Assembly: GCA_039814575.1 (NCBI GenBank)
Contig: JBCCAY010000015.1
Location: 19,878-83,877, forward strand
DNA from: MED-G105 sp039814575
GTDB taxonomy: Bacteria > Pseudomonadota > Alphaproteobacteria > Caulobacterales > Parvularculaceae
Reading direction: 5' to 3'
Length of the DNA stretch: 64,000 nt
Within the stretch, counting starts at the first letter, position 1. Each line of letters begins with the position of its first letter. The position numbers and the translations under genes were made by a program. This document shows positions 26,421 to 35,109 of the stretch, piece by piece. The notes beneath the pieces are model-generated. The model was not told where the DNA came from. It searched no databases and saw only the letters and a program-made list of their open reading frames with translations.

Positions 26421-27203
26421 TTATTGGCCCGTTTCCATTATTTGCCGAACCTGGCGCAGGAGCGCCCGTTTTGGAAAGAGCGAAATTAGTCGGTAGAATA
26501 TACGACGACGGAAAGGCACGCCTGCGAAAACGGTTAACGCGCCGCGGAGCATTGCTCTGTACCCGGTTTTCGCAATACTGCGCGGCGACGCCGGGTTGTC
26601 GAAGAGGGGTGTTTCCTCCATGTCTGACGTCGCGGCGAACTCAGACGCCGTCGCGCCGGGCAACAGAGCCGTTACGGTAATGTCGGTATCATGCAGTTCT
26701 TCTGCGAGGGCGTTGCTGAAGGATGTCACATAGGCCTTGGAGGCGAAATAGACCGCTTGCAAAGGGCCGGGCAGTTCGCCCGCTGGAGAAGAGACGTTCA
26801 AGATTCTTCCCGTTCCGCGGTCGACCATAACGGGCAGAAAAAGATGGGTGAGGGCGGACAACGCAATGATATTCACCTGCATCATGTCGCGGTCTTCGCG
26901 CCAGGCGCGTTCGTGAAACTTGCCGCGTCCGCCGAAGCCGGCATTGTTTATTAGCATGTCGACGCTAAGCCCCGCCGCCGCGACGGCGTCGAAGATGCGC
27001 TGCGGCGCGTCTTCATCGGATAAATCTTCAGTGATCACATGGGCACGAATGCGATGTTTCCCCTCAAGCTCTTCTTTTAAAGCATTCAGCTTGTCAGCGC
27101 GGCGCGCGATGAGGATGAGATCGCCGCCTTTTTCGGCGTGCACGCGCGCGAGCGCTTCGCCGATGCCGCTTGAGGCGCCAGTGATCAGAGCTGTTTCTGA
27201 CAT
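26421..27203 (-). CDS. short-chain dehydrogenase/reductase
   Basis: Classical SDR of 260 aa from ATG 27203, preceded by the strong ribosome-binding site AAGGAGACGAGA. Cofactor loop TGASSGIGEAL at the N-terminus, LINNAGFGGRG, catalytic Ser in LNVSSPAGELPG, and Tyr/Lys in VYFASKAY. Arg residues after the second strand (ARRADKL) favour NADPH. The C-terminus is basic (FPKRALLRQ). It resembles the DltE/YqjQ-like subgroup; the substrate cannot be inferred. It is convergent with glnD (20 bp between stop codons) and divergent from murJ. Confidence 0.92.
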   Translation of the reverse strand: MSETALITGASSGIGEALARVHAEKGGDLILIARRADKLNALKEELEGKHRIRAHVITEDLSDEDAPQRIFDAVAAAGLSVDMLINNAGFGGRGKFHERAWREDRDMMQVNIIALSALTHLFLPVMVDRGTGRILNVSSPAGELPGPLQAVYFASKAYVTSFSNALAEELHDTDITVTALLPGATASEFAATSDMEETPLFDNPASPRSIAKTGYRAMLRGALTVFAGVPFRRRIFYRLISLFPKRALLRQVRQIMETGQ

Positions 27204-27438
27204 TCTCGTCTCCTTCCGTAGCCCCACCATATCCGAGCTATTAGGGCGAACTCAATGATCGTCCAGGTCGGTTTTCTTGCTCCAAGGGGGGGGACGCTTA
27301 AGGGAGCCGTTTTTAACGGACGTCACAGTAGGACCGCCCCGACCAGGCAAGACGACCGGTGTTCGGCCTTGGCGCCGCAAGGGAATGCAGGCATGAAAAC
27401 GACTTGTTTTGTCTTGGCCAAAGGCTGCTTTTCGCACC

Positions 27439-29040
27439 ATGCGCGCGACGCTTCTACGTTCCCTCGCCACCGTCAGCGGTTTGACGCTTGTCAGCCGGGT
27501 GCTCGGCTTTGTGCGGCAAATTCTCATTGCCGGCGTTATCGGCGCGAGCGGCAACCCGGTCGCGGACGCTTTTTGGGCGGCGTTCCGATTGCCCAATATG
27601 TTCCGACGCTTGTTTGCAGAAGGCGCCTTTCAAGCAGCGTTCATTCCCTTATTTCAAGGCAAGCGCGCCAGTGAAGACGCCGCGGCGGCGAAACGCTTCG
27701 CTGAGGAAGTCGCCGCGTTTTTATTGCTCGTCTTGTCGGGGCTCACGGCGCTTGTCATGGTCGCCGCGCCATTGGTCGTCTTTCTGGTCGCGTCAGGCTT
27801 TGAGCAGGGTACGGAGAAATTTTCGCTTACGAGCCTCTATCTTCGGATCATGTTCCCTTATCTCGCCTGCATGTCCATGGTGGGCTTGTTGTCGGGGGTG
27901 TTGAATTCGCTGGGGCGTTTCGCGGCGTTCGCCGGGGCGCCGCTCTTGCTAAACTTCTGTCAGATCGGCGCTATCATTGTCTTCGCCGACAGCCCCTTGC
28001 AAACGACGGGCTTGGCGCTCGCGATCGCCACCATGGTGAGCGGCGTCTTACAGTTCGCGCTATTGCTGTGGGGGGCGAGCCGTCAGGGCTATCTCTTGCT
28101 CTTGCGCGCGCCGCGATTGACGCCGGACGTGAAACGTTTGCTGACGCTTGGCGCGCCGGGGTTTGTCTCGGCGGCCGCCGTGCAGATAAACATCGTCGTC
28201 GGCACCAATATAGCAAGCCGCGAAGCCGGCGCCGTCTCGTGGCTGATGAACGCCGACCAGCTCTATCAATTGCCGCTGTCGCTCATCGGTATTGCGCTCG
28301 GCGCGGTCTTGCTTCCCCATCTCTCAGCGCGAGTGAAAGAGGGCGATGAGGCCGGTGCGCGCTCGGCGCTGAACCGCGCGGTGGAGCTGTCCGCGCTTTT
28401 ATGCTTGCCGGCCGCCGCTGCGCTTTTGGTGATGTCGGGTCCGATCTGCGAAGCGCTCTTTCGCGGCATCGCCGGCGACGCTTTGCGGCTGCTCGGCGGG
28501 CGCGGGTCGGCTTTCACGGCCCACGACGTCGCCATGACCGCCGCGGCGCTTTCCTTGTTCGGCGCCGGCGTGCCCGCCTTTGTTTGGCAAAAAGTGTTCC
28601 TGCCCGCCTATTTCGCGCGCGAGGACACCAAAACGCCGATGCGGTATGCGCTCCTGGCGATCGGGGTCAACACCGTCTTGGCGTTGGCGCTGTTTCCGAT
28701 TGTCGGCTTTCTCGGCGTCGCCGGCGCCACTAGCCTCGCCGCGTGGCTCCAAGCGGCGCTTCTCGCCCGTGGTCTCAGTAAAACCGGGGCGTTTCAACCG
28801 GACCGCCGGCTGATCGTTCGGGCCGGGGTGGCGGTTGTCGCCGCGGCGGCGATGGCCGGTTTTATCCTGTGGGCGGTTCCGCATGCCGGTGCGCTTACGC
28901 CTTATCTCTTTGGGCGCGATTGGTTGGCCACGCTCACCCTTGTCGCGTTGGCGGGGGCGCTTTATGGAGCGCTTCTTCTCGCCCTTGGCGGGGCGCGTCT
29001 TAGCGACTACAAGGGCGCGCGCACCGATACGCCAAACTAA
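27439..29040 (+). CDS. murJ: lipid II flippase MurJ
   Basis: Inner-membrane MOP-superfamily transporter of 533 aa that moves lipid II to the periplasmic leaflet. About 14 transmembrane segments are visible. The N-terminus MRATLLRSLATVSGLTLVSR leads into the conserved GFVRQILIA, then DAFWAAFRLPNMFRRLFAEGAFQAAFIPLF, the MurJ signature with the Arg residues needed for lipid II binding. I chose ATG 27439 over one at 27409 because homologues begin near this point. It follows glnD and a small inserted SDR gene, and leads into trpS 38 bp downstream. A G8 run lies upstream at 27286-27293. Confidence 0.95.
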   Translation: MRATLLRSLATVSGLTLVSRVLGFVRQILIAGVIGASGNPVADAFWAAFRLPNMFRRLFAEGAFQAAFIPLFQGKRASEDAAAAKRFAEEVAAFLLLVLSGLTALVMVAAPLVVFLVASGFEQGTEKFSLTSLYLRIMFPYLACMSMVGLLSGVLNSLGRFAAFAGAPLLLNFCQIGAIIVFADSPLQTTGLALAIATMVSGVLQFALLLWGASRQGYLLLLRAPRLTPDVKRLLTLGAPGFVSAAAVQINIVVGTNIASREAGAVSWLMNADQLYQLPLSLIGIALGAVLLPHLSARVKEGDEAGARSALNRAVELSALLCLPAAAALLVMSGPICEALFRGIAGDALRLLGGRGSAFTAHDVAMTAAALSLFGAGVPAFVWQKVFLPAYFAREDTKTPMRYALLAIGVNTVLALALFPIVGFLGVAGATSLAAWLQAALLARGLSKTGAFQPDRRLIVRAGVAVVAAAAMAGFILWAVPHAGALTPYLFGRDWLATLTLVALAGALYGALLLALGGARLSDYKGARTDTPN

Positions 29041-29078
29041 CGCGCCAACTGATAAGCTATTGGCAAAAGAGCAATCCG

Positions 29079-30140
29079 ATGACTGACGTTTCTAAAAAGG
29101 GCGGCGAGGCCGCTTCCCACTATAACGGCCCTGAACGCGTGCTTTCCGGTATTCAACCCTCCGGCGGCATGCATCTTGGCAATTATCTCGGCGCGATCCG
29201 CAAATTTGTGGGCTTGCAGCACGAGAAAGCATGTCTCTTTTGCGTCGTCGACCTGCACGCGATCACGGTGTGGCAAGACCCGGCGAAACTCGCCGCGCAA
29301 ACCCGGCACATCGCGGCGAGCTATCTCGCCGCCGGAGTCAACCCTGAAAAGGCGGTGATCTTTCACCAGTCAGCGGTGCGCGCCCATTCCGAGCTTGCAT
29401 GGATCTTAAATTGCGTCGCGCGCCTTGGTTGGCTCGACCGTATGACGCAATTCAAAGACAAGGCCGGCAAAGACAAGCAACGCGCTTCAGTGGGCCTTTA
29501 CACCTATCCGGTTCTTCAGGCGGCGGACATTCTCACCTATAAGGCGACGCACGTGCCCGTTGGTGAGGACCAGAAGCAGCATTTAGAACTCTCGCGCGAC
29601 ATCGCCGGCAAGTTTAATCATGACTTTAAGCAGCCGGATTTCTTCCCCTTGCCGGACCCCCTAATCAAAGGGGCGGACGGCAATACCGGTGCGCGCGTGA
29701 TGTCGTTGCGAGACGGGACGGCGAAAATGTCGAAGTCGGATCCGTCGGAGAACGCTTGTTTGTTTCTCACCGATGATCCGGATACGCTCGCGAAAAAGAT
29801 CAAGAAAGCTAAGACCGACCCCGAGCCCTTGCCGTCGGAACCGGAGGGTCTCGAAAACCGTCCGGAAGCCGCTAATCTCGTCGGTATTTTCGCAGCTTTA
29901 TCTGGCAAAACCGAAGCCGATGTACTTGCTGAGTTCGGCGGCGAAGGGTTTGGCGTTTTCAAACCGGCGCTCTCTGATCTTGTCGTGCAGAAACTAAGCC
30001 CGATCGGCGCGGAGCTGAACCGCTACGAATCAGAGCCCGATTATGTGGACGCCATCTTGCGCGCCGGCGCTGAAAAGGCCGCTGCGATAGCCGATCCAAT
30101 TGTCGCAGACGTCAAGGAAATCGTCGGCTTCCTTCGCTGA
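29079..30140 (+). CDS. trpS: tryptophanyl-tRNA synthetase
   Basis: Class I aminoacyl-tRNA synthetase of 353 aa that charges tRNA-Trp. The nucleotide-binding HIGH equivalent is in SGIQPSGGMHLGNYLGA, and the KMSKS loop in GTAKMSKSDPSENA. The dimer and tryptophan-pocket segments GLYTYPVLQAADILTYKA and VPVGEDQKQHLELSRDIA are clear. The first 15 residues are a short extra tail before the conserved core. Length is normal. It lies 38 bp downstream of murJ and is probably cotranscribed. Confidence 0.97.
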   Translation: MTDVSKKGGEAASHYNGPERVLSGIQPSGGMHLGNYLGAIRKFVGLQHEKACLFCVVDLHAITVWQDPAKLAAQTRHIAASYLAAGVNPEKAVIFHQSAVRAHSELAWILNCVARLGWLDRMTQFKDKAGKDKQRASVGLYTYPVLQAADILTYKATHVPVGEDQKQHLELSRDIAGKFNHDFKQPDFFPLPDPLIKGADGNTGARVMSLRDGTAKMSKSDPSENACLFLTDDPDTLAKKIKKAKTDPEPLPSEPEGLENRPEAANLVGIFAALSGKTEADVLAEFGGEGFGVFKPALSDLVVQKLSPIGAELNRYESEPDYVDAILRAGAEKAAAIADPIVADVKEIVGFLR

Positions 30141-30219
30141 CTTTCAAGCGCCGGTGCGTTGACGTCTGTGCGCTTCCCTTCTGAATTATCGCCAGTTTCT
30201 GGGCCGAAAAGACCGATTT

Positions 30220-30254
30220 CATGTTAGCAGCCCCAACGGTGGGCTGCTAACATG
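30220..30254 (+). terminator. 14-bp perfect hairpin after trpS
   Basis: CATGTTAGCAGCCC (30220-30233) pairs perfectly with GGGCTGCTAACATG (30241-30254) around a 7-nt loop, then TTGTTCTTT. It is probably the trpS terminator, although it lies 80 bp past the stop and the T-run is broken. Confidence 0.65.
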
Positions 30255-30371
30255 TTGTTCTTTATGGGGAATTGCAGTCTCGCGGATTGCATTTCATGAA
30301 TTGTTTCGCACACTGTTTACCTTCTTGCGGGTCTAATGCTCGCAATCAGCCTTGTGGCGTAGGAGATCAGT

Positions 30372-30671
30372 ATGCGTGTAACGCAAAAGACAGGTGCGGC
30401 ACCGGACACGGCGAGCGCTTTTGAAAAGCAATTATCCGGCTACCGATTAGCGACAGCCGAAATTCTTTATCATATGCCGGATCATCAAGATATTCTGCAG
30501 ACATATATCTGGCAGGATTATGATTTGGCTCCAGAGTTTCCAATCCTGACACGGTTCTTAGACTTCTGGACTCGTGAGTTGGATGGCCCGCTGCACTCGG
30601 TGCGGGTCGCGGGACGAGAGATTATTGCGCCTGCTGTTTTAAACAATACGGCGTACTTCCGCGTTCAATAG
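30372..30671 (+). CDS. usg: Usg family protein
   Basis: A 99-aa cytoplasmic protein of the Usg family, conserved in Alphaproteobacteria. Diagnostic stretches are LSGYRLATAEILYHMPDH and TYIWQDYDLAPEFPILTRFL, then FWTRELDGPLHSVRVA. The biochemical function is unknown; the name comes from a gene upstream of a tryptophan-pathway gene and is unrelated to E. coli usg. It has its own 117-bp upstream region behind the trpS hairpin. Repeats begin 21 bp after its stop. Confidence 0.85.
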   Translation: MRVTQKTGAAPDTASAFEKQLSGYRLATAEILYHMPDHQDILQTYIWQDYDLAPEFPILTRFLDFWTRELDGPLHSVRVAGREIIAPAVLNNTAYFRVQ

Positions 30672-30692
30672 GGTATGGTCGTCGCCCCTCTC

Positions 30693-30808
30693 CATCCTTC
30701 GAGACGCGCGACATCTTCGCGCTCCTCAGGATGAGGGTTGAGAGCGTTTGATAAGAGCCCGTGCCCTCATCCTGAGGAGCGCCGCTTGGCGGCGCGTCTC
30801 GAAGGATG
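30693..30808. repeat. inverted-repeat element with 45-bp arms
   Basis: Left arm 30693-30737 (CATCCTTCGAGACGCGC ... CTCCTCAGGATGAGGG) and right arm 30764-30808 are inverted copies, identical except for a 9-nt centre. Each arm has its own GC-rich mini-hairpin. The sequence type (CATCCTTCGAGACGCGC/CCTCATCCTGAGGAGC) is a familiar alphaproteobacterial intergenic repeat. It sits between convergent usg and the Mur ligase gene and may terminate both transcripts. Confidence 0.85.
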
Positions 30809-30824
30809 GCGAAGGGCCGCCTTA

Positions 30825-30928
30825 TACGACGCTTCATTGACTCTGACTCAGGCATGCGTGGGTAAGCCCCTGCAAAACAAAGCCAGCCTTCGCGCAGCGT
30901 CGTTGGACGTCAATGCAGCTTGGTGTTA
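30825..30928 (+). repeat. 104-bp MITE-like repeat, copy 1
   Basis: Begins TACGACGCTTCATTGACT and ends at the stop codon of the Mur ligase gene (TTA at 30926-30928). It is 97/104 identical, in inverted orientation, to 50794-50897. The two ends form imperfect terminal inverted repeats sharing GCTGCATTGAC (one mismatch in this copy). It has no coding capacity. Confidence 0.85.
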
Positions 30929-32311
30929 AAGGCGTTCAAGCAGGTCAGTTGCAAAGATCGACAGCGTGTCATCGCGCGCGCCCATAATGACGACGCGATC
31001 GCCAGGTGCCGCAATGGCGATAATGGCTTCCGCGCATTCTTCGCGAGTCTCAAATTTTTCAGCCTTCGCGCCCGCGTTCGTAACGCCAGCAACGATATCG
31101 CCGCTTGAAACGCTACGATCAACAGTGCCGCCATAATAGACCGGTTCCGGCATATAGAGACGGTCGCCGTCATTTAACTCGTTTGCGAACGTTGCGATGA
31201 ACTCGTCTTTTAAAGTGCGTAAAGGCCCGAAGCCGTGCGGTTGAAACAAAACGTGCAACTGGCCAGGGAAGGCGTGCAGCGTCCGGAGCGTCGCAGAAAT
31301 CTTATCGGGATTGTGGCCGAAATCATCGATGACCGTGACGCCGTTTTTCTCACCGACCTTTTCGAAACGTCGTTTAACGCCTTGAAAGCCTTCGAGCGCT
31401 GAAAGAGCGTCAGCGAAAGCAACGCCGCCGGCGACTGCTGCGGCGAGCGCGGCGAGCGCGTTGGCGACATTATGCGCGCCCGGAACTTGTAATGCAGCGG
31501 CGTGCGTTTCGCCTTTATGGGTGACGCTGAAGCGTATAGCGAAGGGCGCCGGTTCGAGCTTGCCCGCGTAAAAATCGGCCGACGGATCTTTTAAAGAAAA
31601 TGTCAGCGCGTTGTCGGCGGTCTCGGCCAGACGGCGCGCTTCGGTATTGTCGAGATTGACGACGCAGCGTTCCGATCGGGCGAGATAGTCCCCAAAGAGC
31701 GCGCGCAGTTCCTCCATGCTTTTGTGGTCATAGGCGACATTCGTCAGGATGGCGATGGTTGGATTGAAGAGCGCGATTGAACCGTCGCTTTCATCGATTT
31801 CACTGATGAACAAGTCGCCGGCACCCTCGCGGGCGCTGGCGAAGGGCGCGTCGGCGTCGGCGAAATTTTTCATGACGGCGCCGTTCATCACCGTTGGGTC
31901 GGCGCCGGCTTCGTTGAAAATCCAAGCGGCCATCGCCGTCGTTGTCGATTTGCCGGAGGTGCCGGCGACGCCGAGAGAGCGCGGCGCGGCGTTGAAGAGC
32001 GCCGCCAGCGTTTCGGCTCGTGTGACGCGGCTTAAGCCAAGCGCGTTCGCGGCTTTAACGTCCGGCACCGTGTCTTCGACGGCTGCGGACGCGACGAGGA
32101 TTTGATCGCTGCTCGTGAGACCGGAGCCGTCTTGGGGGAAGAGCGCGACGCCGAGACTCTTTAGGTAGTCGAACTTTTCATTGACCCGGCCCTGGTCGAG
32201 CATGCGGTCTGAACCGGCGACGGTGAAGCCTTTGGCGCGCAAAATAGCCGCCAAGGGCAGCATGCCGCTGCCGCCGACGCCGCATAGGAAGTATTGGGGT
32301 TTATCCGCCAA
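30926..32311 (-). CDS. Mur ligase family protein (MurC/Mpl-like), probable peptidoglycan recycling
   Basis: A 461-aa ATP-dependent Mur ligase from a TTG start at 32311, with GAGG 5 nt upstream. N-terminal Rossmann domain GVGGSGMLPLAAILRAKG, ATP loop GVAGTSGKSTTTAMA, central SEIDESDGS and NVAYDHKSM, and C-terminal domain VIDDFGHNPDKISATL and LFQPHGFGPLRTLKDEF. Overall it is MurC/Mpl-like. The C-terminal D-x-x-x-N-P-x-K departs from the usual DDYGHHP of MurC, so it is probably not the housekeeping MurC. It diverges from an LD-carboxypeptidase gene, whose tripeptide product is what Mpl reuses; that pairing suggests an Mpl-like role, but this is inference. The 104-bp repeat meets its stop codon. 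Confidence 0.75.
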   Translation of the reverse strand: MADKPQYFLCGVGGSGMLPLAAILRAKGFTVAGSDRMLDQGRVNEKFDYLKSLGVALFPQDGSGLTSSDQILVASAAVEDTVPDVKAANALGLSRVTRAETLAALFNAAPRSLGVAGTSGKSTTTAMAAWIFNEAGADPTVMNGAVMKNFADADAPFASAREGAGDLFISEIDESDGSIALFNPTIAILTNVAYDHKSMEELRALFGDYLARSERCVVNLDNTEARRLAETADNALTFSLKDPSADFYAGKLEPAPFAIRFSVTHKGETHAAALQVPGAHNVANALAALAAAVAGGVAFADALSALEGFQGVKRRFEKVGEKNGVTVIDDFGHNPDKISATLRTLHAFPGQLHVLFQPHGFGPLRTLKDEFIATFANELNDGDRLYMPEPVYYGGTVDRSVSSGDIVAGVTNAGAKAEKFETREECAEAIIAIAAPGDRVVIMGARDDTLSIFATDLLERL

Positions 32312-32418
32312 TTTTGCCTCTCACTCGTTTCGATGACGCATTAAAGGGCGAACTATTCGACCGAATGGTCAATAAGTCGTTTGCCCTTTAACCTTAAACT
32401 GGGGTCAGGAGCGAAATT

Positions 32419-33240
32419 ATGGCTATGACGATCGCCGTTACGGCGCCGGCCCGGGCATTGGAGCGAGAAGCGGCAAAAGCCGTTGAAGCGTTGAGCCAAG
32501 AGCTTTTCGGCGCGCGCGCGCCTGAAATGCGGTTTCATCCGCAGTGCTTTGAGCGGGCGGGTCATTTCGCTGGATCGGACGAAGCGCGTGTCGCCGCTTT
32601 TGTTGAAGTCGCGAATGACCCCGCAGTGGACGCTGTCTGGTTCGCGCGCGGAGGGTATGGCTCTTGCCGCCTGGACGCGGCGTTTGAGGCGCTTGGTCCG
32701 GCGGCGCGCGACAAAGTCTATCTCGGTTATTCGGACACGGGCTTTTTGCTCGGCCGCTTACAAAACCTCGGCGTGGGTAGGCCTGCCCATGGCCCGATGC
32801 CGGCCGACATTTTGCGTGACCGTGGGACAGAGGCCGTGGCGCGCTCGCTTAAATGGTTGGTTGATGGCGACGCCGCCGGCTTGGCGGTGCTGCCGCAGCC
32901 TGACGCCCCGACGCTTGCTTACAATGTCACCGTGCTCGCCCATGCGATGTCCGGGGCGTGGCGTCCGTCGCTCGCGGGGCGGGTGCTGATCGTCGAGGAA
33001 ATTGACGAATATCTCTACCGCATCGATCGCGCGCTCGGCGCGGTTTTCGCCCATCCGGAGGCGGGCGAGCTTGCGGGCGTGATGCTTGGCCGGTGCAGCG
33101 GCATTCCGGAAAACGATATAGAGTTTGGTCAGACGCCGGAAGAGATTCTCCGCTATTGGGCGGGCCGCGTCGGCGTTCCTTACTTGGGGCGCGCTGATAT
33201 TGGCCATGATGTTGACAATAAAATCGTTCCCTTTGGTTGA
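32419..33240 (+). CDS. ldcA: LD-carboxypeptidase (S66 family)
   Basis: A 273-aa cytoplasmic serine peptidase that removes the terminal D-Ala from murein tetrapeptides during recycling. Family motifs: WFARGGYGSCRL, the nucleophile segment YLGYSDTGF (Ser105), the Glu region IVEEIDEYLYRIDRAL, and ADIGHDVDNKIVPFG with catalytic His263. It is slightly shorter than P. aeruginosa LdcA and lacks a signal peptide. It starts 107 bp from the divergent Mur ligase gene, so the two probably share a promoter region and work in one pathway. An ATG at 32425 is an alternative start. Confidence 0.88.
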   Translation: MAMTIAVTAPARALEREAAKAVEALSQELFGARAPEMRFHPQCFERAGHFAGSDEARVAAFVEVANDPAVDAVWFARGGYGSCRLDAAFEALGPAARDKVYLGYSDTGFLLGRLQNLGVGRPAHGPMPADILRDRGTEAVARSLKWLVDGDAAGLAVLPQPDAPTLAYNVTVLAHAMSGAWRPSLAGRVLIVEEIDEYLYRIDRALGAVFAHPEAGELAGVMLGRCSGIPENDIEFGQTPEEILRYWAGRVGVPYLGRADIGHDVDNKIVPFG

Positions 33241-33432
33241 TGCATTCGGTCGATTAGTCGGGTTGCATTTCAGTCCGCGCCGATAGCGAAACCCGAGCGC
33301 AAGGGCTTGTTTTGACAAGTGATCCCGTTAGGGTCGCCCAGGCGTTTTGGGGCTGCCTTAAGCGCTGCGCCGCTCTGGCGTTTCTTGTTCCGACCCGCGC
33401 CTTTCCAGGCCGCGTTAATTCATGGGCCCATC

Positions 33433-34431
33433 ATGATCCGAAGAGTATTGAAGTCGTCCCTTAGCGTGTTGAGCGTTGCTACGCTCCTCGCCGCCTGTTC
33501 GAAAGATGCAGAAACGGACGCCGCGGCGCCGGTTGAGACCCAGGAAGAAGCGGCCGTGTCCGTGCCCGCAGAAGATGAGGCGGCGAACGCGGCGGCGGTT
33601 GAAGCGGCGAAAGCCAAGCGCAAAGAAGAAGCGACGGCCAATCTTGCGGCGTCGAGAGCCTTTTTGGAGGAAAATGCCGGCCGAGAGGGCGTTAAAACCA
33701 CCGATAGCGGTCTGCAATACCAAATTCTCTCTGAGGGAGAAGAGGGCGGGCGGACGCCGGCGGTGAACGATCTTGTCGACGTGCATTATGTGGGCACTTT
33801 CATCGACGGCGTTGAATTTGATTCCTCTCGAGCGCGGGGCGCAGCGGCGCGGTTTCTGGCTGGGCAGGTAATCGATGGCTGGGTCGAAGCGCTGCAATTG
33901 ATGAGTGAAGGCGATCGTTATCGGCTCTTCATTCCGCCGAACCTCGCTTATGGCGAGGCTGGCGCCCCCGGCGCCATCGGTCCGAACCAGGCGCTGATTT
34001 TCGACGTTGAATTGCTCGGCGTCACGAACCCACAAATCAACATGGCGGCAGCGAAATCGTTCTTGACGGATAACGCTGGCAAAGACGGCGTCGTCGCGAC
34101 GAATTCCGGTCTTCAGTATAAGGTTCTAAATGAAGGCGCCGCCGACGGCGCCAGCCCGACGGATGCGAATGTCGTTCGCGTGCATTATGAGGGTCGTTTG
34201 TTAAACGGCACGGTGTTCGATTCTTCCTACGAGCGCGGCGCTCCGGCGGAGTTTCCGCTTAGCCAAGTTATTCCCGGTTGGATCGAAGGCGTTCAATTGA
34301 TGAGCGTCGGCGATAAGTTCCAATTCTATATTCAGCCGGAACTCGCCTATGGCGTTCAAGGACGTCCGCCGACGATTGGCCCGAACGAACTTCTCGTCTT
34401 CGACGTTGAGTTGTTAGAAGTTAAAGAATAG
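33433..34431 (+). CDS. lipoprotein with two FKBP-type peptidyl-prolyl isomerase domains
   Basis: A 332-aa protein from ATG 33433. The lipobox SVATLLAAC places the lipidated Cys near residue 22, so it is a periplasm-facing lipoprotein. A Glu/Ala-rich linker is followed by two tandem FKBP domains: about 96-196 (GLQYQILSEGEEGG ... VHYVGTFIDGVEFDSS ... LIFDVELLGV) and about 210-332 (GLQYKVLNEGAADG ... VHYEGRLLNGTVFDSS ... LVFDVELLEV). Each domain has the VHY-G, FDSS and LAYG motifs of the isomerase pocket. It likely assists folding of secreted proteins. A longer ORF from 33319 lacks the lipobox context at its N-terminus and is rejected. Confidence 0.9.
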   Translation: MIRRVLKSSLSVLSVATLLAACSKDAETDAAAPVETQEEAAVSVPAEDEAANAAAVEAAKAKRKEEATANLAASRAFLEENAGREGVKTTDSGLQYQILSEGEEGGRTPAVNDLVDVHYVGTFIDGVEFDSSRARGAAARFLAGQVIDGWVEALQLMSEGDRYRLFIPPNLAYGEAGAPGAIGPNQALIFDVELLGVTNPQINMAAAKSFLTDNAGKDGVVATNSGLQYKVLNEGAADGASPTDANVVRVHYEGRLLNGTVFDSSYERGAPAEFPLSQVIPGWIEGVQLMSVGDKFQFYIQPELAYGVQGRPPTIGPNELLVFDVELLEVKE

Positions 34432-34454
34432 GCGGCGGAAACACGCCCGCCGCC
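34431..34454 (+). terminator. GC-rich hairpin between convergent genes
   Basis: GGCGGCGG (34431-34438) pairs with CCGCCGCC (34447-34454), beginning at the last base of the FKBP stop codon and 23 bp before the azoR stop. No T-run is present, so a terminator role is only possible. Confidence 0.4.
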
Positions 34455-34476
34455 CATTCGGTATCGAGATTTTAAA

Positions 34477-35109
34477 TTAAGCGGCGCGGGCGTTGCTATC
34501 CTCTAACACATGGTGGATCGCGGCGTCGGTTTGCGCAGCGGCCTCGCTTTCGGCTTTCTCGGCGTCCAGCATTTGCTGGCTGGCGGCGATAACCGATACG
34601 TCGGTGATGCCCATAAAGCCGAGCACGTATTTCAAATAGTCCGTTGAGAAATCGTTTGGAGCGCCGATCGCGGTGCCGCCGGAGGCCATGACGATCACGG
34701 CTTTCTTGCCTTCCAGCAAGCCGACGGGACCGTTTTCCGTATATTTAAACGTCACCCGCGCCCGCGCGATTTGGTCGATCCAGGCTTTCAATAGGGCGGG
34801 AACGGAGAAGTTATAAACCGGCGCGCCGATGACGATGACGTCGGCGTCCTGCACTTCTCGCACGAACATATCGGATGTCGCGAGAACCGCGGATTGCTCG
34901 GCTGAACGCTCCTCTTGCGGCGTGAAATTAGCGCCGATCCAGGCGTCGTCGACAAAAGGCACGCCGTCGGCGAGATCGCGCACGGTCCGGTCGATGGCGC
35001 GTCCGCTCGCGGTGAGGCCGTCGACAAAGGCGTCGGAGAGGCGGCGGGAGGTGGAGCCCTCGCGGCGGCCGCTGGAATGCACTTGCAGAATTTTCAGAGA
35101 ATTGGTCAT
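34477..35109 (-). CDS. azoR: FMN-dependent NADH:quinone/azo oxidoreductase
   Basis: Flavodoxin-like protein of 210 aa in the AzoR family, which reduces quinones and azo compounds with NAD(P)H. Visible motifs: the N-terminal phosphate loop HSSGRREGSTSRRL for FMN, VIGAPVYNFSVPALLKAWID (the family PxYNFxxPxxLK signature) and MASGGTAIGAPNDFSTDYLK. AAGGGA stands 9 nt before the ATG. Length is normal. It is divergent from a LysR regulator 178 bp away, the common arrangement in which the regulator controls the reductase; that link is inferred. Confidence 0.93.
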   Translation of the reverse strand: MTNSLKILQVHSSGRREGSTSRRLSDAFVDGLTASGRAIDRTVRDLADGVPFVDDAWIGANFTPQEERSAEQSAVLATSDMFVREVQDADVIVIGAPVYNFSVPALLKAWIDQIARARVTFKYTENGPVGLLEGKKAVIVMASGGTAIGAPNDFSTDYLKYVLGFMGITDVSVIAASQQMLDAEKAESEAAAQTDAAIHHVLEDSNARAA

